This document shows, piece by piece, positions 43,401 to 52,287 of a stretch of DNA of 64,000 nucleotides (position 1 is the first letter of the stretch; every line of letters starts with the position of its first letter). Source of the stretch: Comamonadaceae bacterium (GTDB taxonomy: Bacteria > Pseudomonadota > Gammaproteobacteria > Burkholderiales > Burkholderiaceae_C); contig CANGDZ010000004.1 of the NCBI GenBank assembly GCA_947452785.1, forward strand, positions 1 through 64,000, written 5' to 3'. Under the pieces are notes generated by a model. It was not told where the DNA came from. It was given only the letters and a program-made list of their open reading frames with translations, and ran no database searches. Both the position numbers and the translations under genes were made by a program.

Positions 43401-44759
43401 TCAACGCTGCGGCATGTCTTTGACCGAGTAACCCAGACTGATGGTGGCGTCGCCTGGAATTGCGGGCATGCTGGCGTTCCAGGCTTCCCACCTTTCGCGC
43501 ATCGCCTGCAGTTGCGTGGGCTGGCGCCCGCCCAGGTTGGCGCGTTCCCGCGCATCAGCCGGAATGTTGAACAGGTAGTCGTTGCCATCCACCCGCAGGT
43601 ATTTGTAGTCACCCAGGCGCAGGGCACGTTGGCCTCGGTGGTTCATGCGCCAGTGCATGGGCCGCGCAAAGTGGTGGGATGGGTCGCGCAGCACCTCGCA
43701 CAGCGAGATGCCGTCCAGCGGGTAGTCGGGGTCGGGCGTGGCGCCGCCCAGGATCATCATCGTGGCCGACCAGTCCATGGTCATGCAGTGCTGGTGGCTG
43801 ACGCCGCCGGGCGCGATGCCCGCCGGCCAGTGGGCAATCCAAGGCACGCGAATGCCGCCTTCGGTCAAATCCATCTTGCCGCCCACCAAAGGCCAGTTGT
43901 CACTGAAGCGCTCGCCGCCGTTGTCGCTGGTAAAGACGATCAGCGTGTTGTCCAGTTGCCCGGTTTTCTTCAGCGCATCAATGACCCACCCAATGCCTTC
44001 GTCCATGTGGTGGATCATGCGCTGGTAGGTGTGGATGTTGCCGCCGTGCAGGTGAAACAGGTTGTCTTTGACCTCTTGCGCCAGTGCATGGTCTTCGCGC
44101 GTTTCCCAAGGCCAGTGCGGCGCGGTGTAGTGCAGGCTTAAAAAGAAGGGATCGGCTGCGCGCTCGCCTTGCGCCATTCGCTCGACAAAGTCGACCGCAT
44201 TTCGGGAAATCAGATCGGTCAAATACCCCTCGTGCGGCTGCTCTTCTTCGCCCACCCACAGATCGTGCACACCGCTGGAGGCGCAGTGGCTGAAGTAGTC
44301 CACGCCCCCGGCCATGGGGCCAAAAAATTCGTCATAACCCGAACGCAGCGGGCCGAAAGTGGGCGGGTAACCCAGGTGCCATTTGCCGATCAAGGCCGTG
44401 CGGTAACCCACGGCTTGGAGCTGCGAGGGCAGGGTGGGGTGCGAAGTCGGCAAGCCCAAGGTGGTGCTGTGCCGGGCTTTGCTGTTGATGGGCTCTTCGG
44501 CCGCGCCGCGCAGGCGGTACTGGTAGCGCGCGGTCATCAAGGCAAAGCGCGTGGGCGAGCAGACCGGCGAATTGGCATAACCGTCGGTGAACTTCAGGCC
44601 CTTGGCCGCCAGCTGATCGATCACCGGCGAGACAGGGCCGAACAGGGCATCGCGCCCGCCGTAGCATCCCAGGTCGGCAAAACCCAGGTCGTCGGCGACG
44701 ATGAAGATGATATTGGGGCGTGGTGAGGAGGACGTATTGAGGGGGGTCATGGGGTTCAC
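43401..44759 (-). CDS. Sulfatase (arylsulfatase-like, Cys-type)
   Basis: NIIFIVADDLGFADLGCYG, CSPTRFALMTAR (CxPxR formylglycine motif), GKWHLG, FTSDNGG; no signal peptide. Confidence 0.92.
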   Translation of the reverse strand: MNPMTPLNTSSSPRPNIIFIVADDLGFADLGCYGGRDALFGPVSPVIDQLAAKGLKFTDGYANSPVCSPTRFALMTARYQYRLRGAAEEPINSKARHSTTLGLPTSHPTLPSQLQAVGYRTALIGKWHLGYPPTFGPLRSGYDEFFGPMAGGVDYFSHCASSGVHDLWVGEEEQPHEGYLTDLISRNAVDFVERMAQGERAADPFFLSLHYTAPHWPWETREDHALAQEVKDNLFHLHGGNIHTYQRMIHHMDEGIGWVIDALKKTGQLDNTLIVFTSDNGGERFSDNWPLVGGKMDLTEGGIRVPWIAHWPAGIAPGGVSHQHCMTMDWSATMMILGGATPDPDYPLDGISLCEVLRDPSHHFARPMHWRMNHRGQRALRLGDYKYLRVDGNDYLFNIPADARERANLGGRQPTQLQAMRERWEAWNASMPAIPGDATISLGYSVKDMPQR

Positions 44760-45727
44760 TCGACTTTCATGCCGGTCGACTGGATGGTGCGGGCATAGCG
44801 CTGCGCCAAATCGCTCAAGCGTTTAGCGGCTTCTGTGCCAGTCAGGCCTTCGTAAAACAAATCCATGCTGGCCAATTGCGCTTGGGTTTCTGGACGCTTC
44901 AGGGCTTCGGTAAAGGCTTTTTGCAATACCTGCACCACAGGCTCGGGCGTGGCTGCAGGCACCATGGCCACGTACAGCACTTCCAATTCCAATTCTTTCA
45001 GACCCAACTCGCTCACGGTGGGGACCTCCGGCGCTGAGCGTGAACGCTGGCGACTGGTCACCGCCAAGGGCGTGATCTTGCCCGCTTTGACATGCGGCAG
45101 CATGCCGGGCGTGGCCAAGACGCCGGCGTCCACCTCGCCCGACAGCACGGCCAAGACGGCGGGCGTGTTGCCTTTGTAGGGCACGTGTTGAATTTGGATG
45201 CCCGCCGCGTCCATGAAGATTTCTGCAGCCAAGTGGCCTGGGCTGCCGCTGCCGCCACTGCTGAAGTTCAGGCCCTTGCTTTTGCCTTGGGCGATCAGGT
45301 CTTTCATGCTTTTGAAGCCCGTGCCCGGGTTCGCGCCCACCAACAGACCTGAAGAGACCATCACCATGATGGGCTTGAAGTCGCTGGGCTTGAAAGGCAT
45401 GCCTTTGTAGATGTAAGGGTTGACCGTGAACGCGGTGTCAATGCCAAACAGCACGGTGTAGCCATCGGCCGGGCTTTTGGCCACCAGATCGGCGCCCATA
45501 TTGCCACCGGCACCCGCTTTGTTTTCGGTGATCACCGGTTGCTTGAAGGCGGTGGTGATCGCTTCGCCCACGGTGCGCGCCAGAAAGTCGGACGGCCCGC
45601 CAGGGGGAAAGTTGTTGACGAAGCGAATGGTTTTGCTCGGGTAGGTTTGCGCGAGCACGGCGGGTGCGCTCACGGTCAAGCACAGGGCAAGAGAAAAATA
45701 TGAAAGAGTGCGTCGCGGCAGGTTCAT
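44756..45727 (-). CDS. Tripartite tricarboxylate transporter (TTT) substrate-binding protein, Bug/TctC family
   Basis: Signal peptide ...SAPAVLAQ; YPSKTIRFVNNFPPGGPSDFLAR; ATGA-type overlap with sulfatase. Confidence 0.93.
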   Translation of the reverse strand: MNLPRRTLSYFSLALCLTVSAPAVLAQTYPSKTIRFVNNFPPGGPSDFLARTVGEAITTAFKQPVITENKAGAGGNMGADLVAKSPADGYTVLFGIDTAFTVNPYIYKGMPFKPSDFKPIMVMVSSGLLVGANPGTGFKSMKDLIAQGKSKGLNFSSGGSGSPGHLAAEIFMDAAGIQIQHVPYKGNTPAVLAVLSGEVDAGVLATPGMLPHVKAGKITPLAVTSRQRSRSAPEVPTVSELGLKELELEVLYVAMVPAATPEPVVQVLQKAFTEALKRPETQAQLASMDLFYEGLTGTEAAKRLSDLAQRYARTIQSTGMKVE

Positions 45728-45746
45728 GGTGGTGCTGGGTGTCGCT

Positions 45747-46727
45747 TCAGTCAAGTTGCACGCCGGTGGCTTTGATGGGTTTTTCCCAGCGAGCCAGATC
45801 GGCTTTTTGCGCGGCGGCCAAATCAGCGGAGTTGGAGCCAATGGGCTCGTAGCCGAGCTTGATCAGTTTGTCTTTCAAAGCCGGATCGCGCACGGCTTTC
45901 ATCATGGCTTTTTCCAGGCGGTTGAGTGGCTCGCCCTTGAGGCCGGCGGGGCCGTACATGGCAAACCAGGCCGTGGCTTCCATGTTCACGCCAGATTCTT
46001 TGAGGGTCGGGACTTCAGGCACTTGCGGGTCGCGCTGCGGGCCGGTCACGGCGATGATGCGCACCTTTTTGTTGTGGTGCAGCTCTGCGGTTTCAGACAC
46101 CACATCGAACTTGTAGCCAATGTGGCCGCCCAGCAGCGCGTTGTTGGCCGGAGCGCCACCTTGAAACGGCACATGGTTCAAACTGACGCCAGCCGATTGC
46201 TCCATCAACACCCCCATGAAGTGCGGCAGCGTGCCCGAACCTGGCGTGCCGTAGCTGGCGTTGGCTGGATCGGTTTTGGCTTTGGCCAACATGTCGGCCA
46301 CGGTCTTCACATTCGTGGACGGGCCTGAGACCAAGCCGAATTGAAAGCGCGCGATTTGTGAGACGGGGGTGAAGTCCTTCACTGCGTCGTAGTCGAGCTT
46401 TTTATAAACGTGAGGGAACAACACCATCGGGCCACTGGGCAGCACGATCACGGTTTGACCGTCGGGCTTGGCCGCTTTCACAGCGTTCAGCGCAATGCGT
46501 CCACCAGCGCCCGGTTTGTTGTCGATGATGATGGTGGAAAAGTCGTCGCGAATGGCCTCGGCAATCAAACGCGCCAACACATCGGCCGAGCCGCCGGGTG
46601 CAAAACCGACCAAGATTTTGAGAGACGGTTTTTCTTGTGCTTGTACCGCGGGTACTGCGGCGCACAGTATGGCTGCCCAGCCCATCAGTTGCAGGGTCCG
46701 GCGTGTCATGGCGTGTGTGAAATTCAT
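45747..46727 (-). CDS. TTT substrate-binding protein, Bug/TctC family
   Basis: Signal peptide ...AAVPAVQAQ; LKILVGFAPGGSADVLARLIAE. Confidence 0.93.
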   Translation of the reverse strand: MNFTHAMTRRTLQLMGWAAILCAAVPAVQAQEKPSLKILVGFAPGGSADVLARLIAEAIRDDFSTIIIDNKPGAGGRIALNAVKAAKPDGQTVIVLPSGPMVLFPHVYKKLDYDAVKDFTPVSQIARFQFGLVSGPSTNVKTVADMLAKAKTDPANASYGTPGSGTLPHFMGVLMEQSAGVSLNHVPFQGGAPANNALLGGHIGYKFDVVSETAELHHNKKVRIIAVTGPQRDPQVPEVPTLKESGVNMEATAWFAMYGPAGLKGEPLNRLEKAMMKAVRDPALKDKLIKLGYEPIGSNSADLAAAQKADLARWEKPIKATGVQLD

Positions 46728-46819
46728 GGCGAAATCTTTCCGGTTGGAATGGATGGAGGTTGGCTTGAGCGTCTAGACCCACTCAGGCCAATTGCCCTCA
46801 GAATGTAGCCTGCCCGTGG

Positions 46820-46838
46820 TGATTGATCTAATCAATCA
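46820..46838. promoter_or_regulatory. Candidate MarR operator
   Basis: TGATTGAT-CTA-ATCAATCA, perfect 8-bp inverted repeat in the divergent intergenic region. Confidence 0.7.
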
Positions 46839-46864
46839 TTCCTCTCGCAAACCCTAGGTACCCC

Positions 46865-47383
46865 ATGCGCCCGACTATCGTTTCCGAAGCGTTTGAAGAC
46901 CTGTTGCTGTACCGTATGTACCGACTGACCTCAGTCGCCGGGGCAATGGTCGTGCGTTTGTGCGAAGGCGGCTATGGCATCACCCGGCGGGAATGGCGCA
47001 TTTTGGCACTGCTGCATGGGCCCGTCGGACTGCCGCCTTCGGCATTGGCCGACAAAGTTCAGCTGGACCGAGCGCGGACCTCGCGCGCCATTGGCGCCTT
47101 GGTGGCCAAGAAACTGATCACACGCACCCCAACGCCAGCAGATCGCCGAGGCGCGCTGGTGGCCTTAACCCCCGCGGGGCAAAGCCTGGTGGCAGAGCTG
47201 ATGCCGCAGGTGCAAGCCATCAACCGCAGCATCATGCAAGGACTGACGGATGCCGAAGGGGCGCAATTCCATATTCACTTGGAGCGCTTGCAAGCCAGTG
47301 CGCAAGCCTTGCACGATCAGATGAGCAGCGCGTTGCCCAAGGCCCACCGCCATCGTGGCCAAAAAGGCAAAGCCTTGCCATGA
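46865..47383 (+). CDS. MarR-family transcriptional regulator
   Basis: ITRREWRILALLHGPVGLPPSALADKVQLDRARTSRAIGALVAKKLITRTPTPADRRGALVALTPAG wHTH. Confidence 0.93.
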   Translation: MRPTIVSEAFEDLLLYRMYRLTSVAGAMVVRLCEGGYGITRREWRILALLHGPVGLPPSALADKVQLDRARTSRAIGALVAKKLITRTPTPADRRGALVALTPAGQSLVAELMPQVQAINRSIMQGLTDAEGAQFHIHLERLQASAQALHDQMSSALPKAHRHRGQKGKALP

Positions 47384-47910
47384 ACCGCTTTCGCTCATTT
47401 TTTGTATGTAGCCTGTGGTGTTGCTGTGCGATGGCGTTTGCACAAGACGCCGCATTATCAGCAGCCCCCCAAGTCGAATCGTCTCGCTGGACGGGCTGGG
47501 TCAGTTGGGTGGCCGATGGCGATACCTTGCTGGTGTTGCCTGACCAAGCCCATAAAGCGGTCAAGCTGCGCATAGAGGGCATCGATGCGCCGGAACGCTG
47601 TCAGCCCGGAGGCGATGTGTCGCGCGAAGCCATGATCGACTTGGTGCACCGCAAAACGGTGCAGGTGATCCCGCACGGCACCGACACCTATGGCCGCGTC
47701 TTGGGTCGGGTTGAAATCGACGGGCGTGACGTGGGCGCCGAAATGGTGGCCTCAGGCATGGCGTGGGCCTATAGCTTTCGCGTCACTGCCGGACCTTATG
47801 CCGCCTTGGAGCGACAAGCGCGGCGGCAGAAAAAAGGTTTGTTTGCCCAAGCCCAGCCCATGACGCCCAAGGTGTTCAGGCAGTTTCATGGCAGCTGCCA
47901 AACGCCTTGA
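47380..47910 (+). CDS. Secreted thermonuclease-like (SNase domain) protein
   Basis: Signal peptide; VADGDTLLVLPDQAHKAVKLRIEGIDAPERCQPGGDVSREAM...DTYGRVLGRVEIDGRDVGAEMVASGMAWAY. Confidence 0.9.
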   Translation: MNRFRSFFVCSLWCCCAMAFAQDAALSAAPQVESSRWTGWVSWVADGDTLLVLPDQAHKAVKLRIEGIDAPERCQPGGDVSREAMIDLVHRKTVQVIPHGTDTYGRVLGRVEIDGRDVGAEMVASGMAWAYSFRVTAGPYAALERQARRQKKGLFAQAQPMTPKVFRQFHGSCQTP

Positions 47911-48147
47911 AAAAACAGAGAGCTGGTTTCGATCGCTAACGATTGTGTAAAACCGGTTTGTCACGACAGGAGCCGTTCGCGATCAGGCGACAAACCTCGT
48001 GCATTTCTACAAAGCAGTCATTGACTGTGCTGTTGCCGACTTCAACTTTGACATCGCTTCAACGGCTTGAACGCTCGCATGCAGACTCTGGCATGCAATG
48101 TTCAGTGATCTGCTGCAGCCACACTGTAGGCAACGTTTACAGACGCA

Positions 48148-48177
48148 ATTTGCTATATGGCTTGCCATAGAGCAAAT
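48148..48177. promoter_or_regulatory. Candidate VapBC operator
   Basis: ATTTGCTATATGGC-TT-GCCATAGAGCAAAT, 14-bp arms with one mismatch, 20 bp before vapB start; half-site TATATGGC (48195-48202) over the ATG. Confidence 0.7.
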
Positions 48178-48197
48178 AAAGCCAGATACTTTAATAT

Positions 48198-48455
48198 ATG
48201 GCAATACATCAAAAATCAACCCCCAAGCCGACCGCACGCGTCGGATGGAATAATCGTTCGCAGACGGTCACGATGCCGCTCGAATATCGTTTTCCCGAGT
48301 CTGTGCGCGAGGTTTATATCCGACGAGAAGGAGAAAGCGTGGTCTTAACCCCACGTCCGACCGATTGGTCGGGCTTTTTCGCTTCTGGCTTGAAGGTCTC
48401 TGACGACTTCATGGCAGAAAGCGAGCGCATGCCTATTCAGGAGCGAACATTTTGA
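48198..48455 (+). CDS. vapB: Type II antitoxin, VapB/AbrB-like
   Basis: NRSQTVTMPLEYRFPESVREVYIRREGESVVLTPRPTDWSGFF; overlaps PIN toxin. Confidence 0.88.
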   Translation: MAIHQKSTPKPTARVGWNNRSQTVTMPLEYRFPESVREVYIRREGESVVLTPRPTDWSGFFASGLKVSDDFMAESERMPIQERTF

Positions 48456-48868
48456 AGGATCAGCTGTTCATGCTGGACACCGATGCCTGCATCTTCCTCA
48501 TGCGAGGGGCGTCCCAGAGGCTGGAGGCTAAGGTGCAGTCGGTGCCTCTTGCGCAACAGGTCATGTCGGCAGTGACGTTTGCTGAGCTGACCTATGGCGT
48601 GCAGGCCTCTGCTACCGCCAAGCGCAAACAGAACCAGGCGATACTTGATAGTTTGGCCTTGCACCTGGCTGTGCTGTGCTGGCCTCAAGATGCGGCAAAG
48701 CATTACGCCGAAATTCGTGCCGACCTGAAGAAACGCGGCGCGCAACTGGGTGCGGCTGATCTCATGATTGCGGCGCATGCGCGGGCGATGGGGGCCATTA
48801 TCGTAACGAACAATGTGAAGGACTTCGGGCGAGTGAAGGGCCTGGAAGTCGAGAACTGGACTAAGTAG
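48452..48868 (+). CDS. vapC: PIN-domain toxin VapC
   Basis: MLDTDACIFLMRG...VTFAELTYGV...LGAADLMIAAHARAMGAIIVTNNVKDFGRVKGLEVENW. Confidence 0.93.
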   Translation: MKDQLFMLDTDACIFLMRGASQRLEAKVQSVPLAQQVMSAVTFAELTYGVQASATAKRKQNQAILDSLALHLAVLCWPQDAAKHYAEIRADLKKRGAQLGAADLMIAAHARAMGAIIVTNNVKDFGRVKGLEVENWTK

Positions 48869-48969
48869 GAAACTGTGGCCACGACTTGAGGAGGGTCTGC
48901 AGGGGTTCATTTAAAAAACCGCTGATTTTGAGCTTCCAGCGAATCCTCCAAATCGTGCAGGAAGGGGGG

Positions 48970-49056
48970 GGCTTTAATCAAGCCCACAATGCGCATCTCG
49001 CTCCAGCCCATGTGGCGCGCATCCAGCATCAGCAGCCGTCTGGCAAGCGAACTGCC
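48970..49056 (-). pseudogene. Degenerate fragment of moeB 3' end (direct-repeat copy of 62559-62680)
   Basis: Encodes (minus strand) SSLARRLLMLDARHMGWSEM vs intact SSLAGRLLMLDARHMDWSEV; ~68 bp core with ~8 mismatches; lacks 35 bp present in intact copy. Confidence 0.85.
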
Positions 49057-49117
49057 TATGCCTTTATCCACACCGCGCACGATTCAGCGATAGCAATAAA
49101 AAATTACTCTGCAAGTA

Positions 49118-50056
49118 TTAGCCTGTTGCAAGCTTGGACACTCCAATCGGGACGCGCAGTGAAGTCGATGCGACGGTCCGCTGCACCACATCCGCAAGTA
49201 AGCGCGCCGCAGGCGATGGCTCTCTTCCAGACGCGAATATCAATCCCAGTTTTCTTTGGACGTTCGGGTTTTGAAGGGGTATCACCGCAACTGCGCCATG
49301 AGCCGGATCTGGACAGAGCAGTGAAGGCAGAACCGCGATGCCCAACCCCGCTTCGACCAAGCCCAAAAGTGTCAAAACTTGCGTGGTTTCGTGAACCACG
49401 TTGAGTTGAATGGACTTGGCTTCAAACGCACGGTCCAACGTGTCGCGAATTCCAGAACCCCGCCGGAGTAAAACCATCTCGTATTTTGCGAGATCTGCAC
49501 CAGTGACCTTTTTACGACTGGCCAAGGGATGGTCCACACGACACACCACTTGAAACGCATCATCCATCAGTGGAATCGACAGGCCTAATTTGATGGTGGA
49601 ATCCTCGCTGACGATGGCCACGTCGCATTCTGCTTTGTCGATTTTTTGCATGATCCCACGCATGTTGTCATCAAGAAAAATCACATCAATACCAGGGTAT
49701 CGGACTTTCATTTCGGCCAGTACAGGCGGCAACAGTCGATATACAGCGGAAGATAGACAGGCAATGGAAACCCTACCACGTCCCGAAGAAGCAAATTCTC
49801 TAAGCGCTGCAATCGAATAATCCAAACCCTCCAACAACCTTTCGGCATCTGCCAAAAATGCCGATCCTGCCTCACTGATTCTGACGGTACGGGTTGTTCT
49901 GTCCAACAACTTGACGCCAATTAAAGATTCCAACTGCGTTACCGCTTGACTGGTTGCGGGCTCGCTCAAGTGAAGCGCATTGGCCGCATTGCGAAAACTG
50001 CCGCGGCGTGCAATCTCCACAAAAATTCGCAGGTGCTTGAGGTTGGGATTGATCAT
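49118..50056 (-). CDS. LysR-family transcriptional regulator
   Basis: LKHLRIFVEIARRGSFRNAANALHLSEPATSQAVTQLESLIGVKLLDRTTRTVRISEAG. Confidence 0.95.
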   Translation of the reverse strand: MINPNLKHLRIFVEIARRGSFRNAANALHLSEPATSQAVTQLESLIGVKLLDRTTRTVRISEAGSAFLADAERLLEGLDYSIAALREFASSGRGRVSIACLSSAVYRLLPPVLAEMKVRYPGIDVIFLDDNMRGIMQKIDKAECDVAIVSEDSTIKLGLSIPLMDDAFQVVCRVDHPLASRKKVTGADLAKYEMVLLRRGSGIRDTLDRAFEAKSIQLNVVHETTQVLTLLGLVEAGLGIAVLPSLLCPDPAHGAVAVIPLQNPNVQRKLGLIFASGREPSPAARLLADVVQRTVASTSLRVPIGVSKLATG

Positions 50057-50069
50057 GACGGGGTGATGT

Positions 50070-50165
50070 GTTCAAAGTTTTCAGGCCAGGGAGGTCGTCG
50101 TAAGGCCGATGGCGCTCAAAGTTCAATATGTTCAAATTTTAGATTTATATATAAGATATTTCAAC
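50070..50165. promoter_or_regulatory. AT-rich divergent promoter region with repeated GTTCAA motifs
   Basis: GTTCAAA at 50070, GTTCAA at 50121, GTTCAAA at 50130, between lysR and first Bug gene. Confidence 0.4.
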
Positions 50166-50225
50166 TTGTTTTATGAGTGGTGTGTTTTTAAGATCGGCAC
50201 ATCGCAACATTCCTAGGTTATTCAG

Positions 50226-51239
50226 GTGCACCCAACAGGCCACAAGCCACAACCCCAAGTCAGGACCTGGCAATGGCCAAAGCATGTCTTTGGCGTTTTG
50301 GCGTTGACCGGATGTCTCGCTGTATGTGCTCAGCAACTTGAGTCCACAATTGAATTGGTTGTGCCAACTGCGGCTCAGGGATCGACCGACTTGCTGGCTC
50401 GCCTGGTGGCCAAAGGCCTGACGGAGAAGGGCTTGGGCCCGGTTCAAGTTCGCAACATGCCTGGACGCAGTGGCGCATTGGCCGCAGCCTATGTGGCAGC
50501 AGCACCCCCCAATGGGCGCACCTTGCTGGTGGCCACACCCAGCAGCCATGGAATTGCCTCTGCTTTAGAACGCAACTTGCCTTACGACCCCGTAGCGAGC
50601 TTCACGCCCATCGTTCGCTTTGCTTCGGCGCCCTACCTGTTGGTCGTCAAACCTGACCGTGCGGCCAATCAAGTTGCCTTCACAGAAGCGGCCAAACTGG
50701 CTTCTGGGGCATGGACCTATTCATCCACAGGGACAGGTGGGCCCCACCACCTTGTCGCAGAATTTTATTTCCGCAAAGCGGGCCTTTCCTTGCGCCACCG
50801 GCCTGCAGCAGGTGGCGCTGCCGCTTTGAACATGCTTCAGAGCGGTGAGGTTCAAGTCATGTTGCCCGCAGCGATTCTCGCTTTACCTCGAATCCAACAA
50901 GGGCAACTCAAGGCCTTGGCCGTCACTGGCCCCCAAAGGCTAGCGGCATTGCCCGATGTGCCTACGTTCAACGAAACCGGGGTTCAGATGGACATGGTTT
51001 CTTGGTATGGCCTGATGGCCCCCGCAGGGTTACCTGCCGAACAGGCTGCAAAATTAGCCAGCGGCGTTCTTTCTGTGCTGGCCGATCCGCTGATACAGAA
51101 GTCCTTGAGCGACATGGCGATCAATATCACAGCAGAACGAGGCGCCGACTTCGTGGCCACGATCAAGAGCGAGATGAGCAGTTGGAAATCACTGGTCAGT
51201 GACTTGGGTTTGCAAGTGGATCTCGGCAAAACAGATTGA
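50226..51239 (+). CDS. TTT substrate-binding protein, Bug/TctC family
   Basis: Hydrophobic leader VFGVLALTGCLAVCAQQ; ELVVPTAAQGSTDLLARLVAKGL. Confidence 0.88.
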   Translation: MHPTGHKPQPQVRTWQWPKHVFGVLALTGCLAVCAQQLESTIELVVPTAAQGSTDLLARLVAKGLTEKGLGPVQVRNMPGRSGALAAAYVAAAPPNGRTLLVATPSSHGIASALERNLPYDPVASFTPIVRFASAPYLLVVKPDRAANQVAFTEAAKLASGAWTYSSTGTGGPHHLVAEFYFRKAGLSLRHRPAAGGAAALNMLQSGEVQVMLPAAILALPRIQQGQLKALAVTGPQRLAALPDVPTFNETGVQMDMVSWYGLMAPAGLPAEQAAKLASGVLSVLADPLIQKSLSDMAINITAERGADFVATIKSEMSSWKSLVSDLGLQVDLGKTD

Positions 51240-51258
51240 CCCCACCGCGTTAAAGCAA

Positions 51259-52287
51259 ATGCAACACAACACTTTATGGAAAACCTGTCTGAAATGGGGC
51301 CGCCGCCGCAATGCGCCAACGCCTGTGCTTTGGCGGTTTGCCAAAGCTCTTGGACTAATCGCACTGACGTCCGCAGGTCTTTCACACGCTGCATTCCCCG
51401 AAAAAGCCATTCACATCGTGGTCCCATTTGTACCTGGTGGCGCGGCAGACAGTGCGGTGCGTTTAATGGCCCCCAGTTTGCAAAAACGCTTGGGCCAACC
51501 TGTTCTGATTGAAAACAAGGGGGGTGCCGGTGCGACGATCGGCACCGCTTACGTGGCCATCAGTCCCGCCGACGGATACACCCTGTTGATGGGCAGTGCC
51601 AGTAACGCCATTGGCAATGCCATTCAAAACAAAGTGCCCTATGTTTTTGAGCGTGACTTCACGCCGGTGATGTTGGTGGCGGACGTCCCTGGCGTGGTGG
51701 TGGTGCCAGCGAAATTACCAGTGAAAAACATGCAGGAGTTGATTGCCTATGCCAAAGCGCATGAAGGCCAGCTCAACTACGGATCCCCCGGCTACGGAAC
51801 CAGCGTTCACCTGGCTGGAGAGTTATTCCAAAGCATGACGGGTACCACCATGATGCATGCATCCTACAAAGGTGCTGCTCCCGCCATCACGGATTTGCTG
51901 GGCATGCGCCTGCAGCTTATGTTTCCGGCCTTGGCGGCGGTGCAAGCGCATATTCAAGCGGGAACTTTGCGCGCACTTGCCGTGACGACAAGAAAACGAA
52001 CTGCGCTAGCGCCAGATTTACCCACCGTCAGTGAGAGTGGACTTTCAGACTTTGAGGTCGGCGGCTGGATTGGGATTTTTGCACCCAAAGGCTTGCCCCC
52101 CGATGTACTGCAGACCTTGACACGCGCCATTGATGAAACGATGAAAGAAGACGAGTTACGCCGCAGCCTTTCCAAAATGGGCATTGAAGCCATGCCTGGA
52201 TCGGCGCAGGCTCTGCGCGAACGAGTCGAGTCCGATTCACGGCGCTGGGAAAAAGTCATTAAAAACAGAAAGATGGAATTGCAATGA
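51259..52287 (+). CDS. TTT substrate-binding protein, Bug/TctC family
   Basis: Leader ...ALGLIALTSAGLSHAA; FPEKAIHIVVPFVPGGAADSAVRLM. Confidence 0.92.
   Translation: MQHNTLWKTCLKWGRRRNAPTPVLWRFAKALGLIALTSAGLSHAAFPEKAIHIVVPFVPGGAADSAVRLMAPSLQKRLGQPVLIENKGGAGATIGTAYVAISPADGYTLLMGSASNAIGNAIQNKVPYVFERDFTPVMLVADVPGVVVVPAKLPVKNMQELIAYAKAHEGQLNYGSPGYGTSVHLAGELFQSMTGTTMMHASYKGAAPAITDLLGMRLQLMFPALAAVQAHIQAGTLRALAVTTRKRTALAPDLPTVSESGLSDFEVGGWIGIFAPKGLPPDVLQTLTRAIDETMKEDELRRSLSKMGIEAMPGSAQALRERVESDSRRWEKVIKNRKMELQ

Noticed and set aside
48886-49404. 172-aa plus-strand ORF across the moeB relic and lysR 3' end
   Set aside because: Overlaps a degenerate relic and runs antisense to lysR; no domain recognised.
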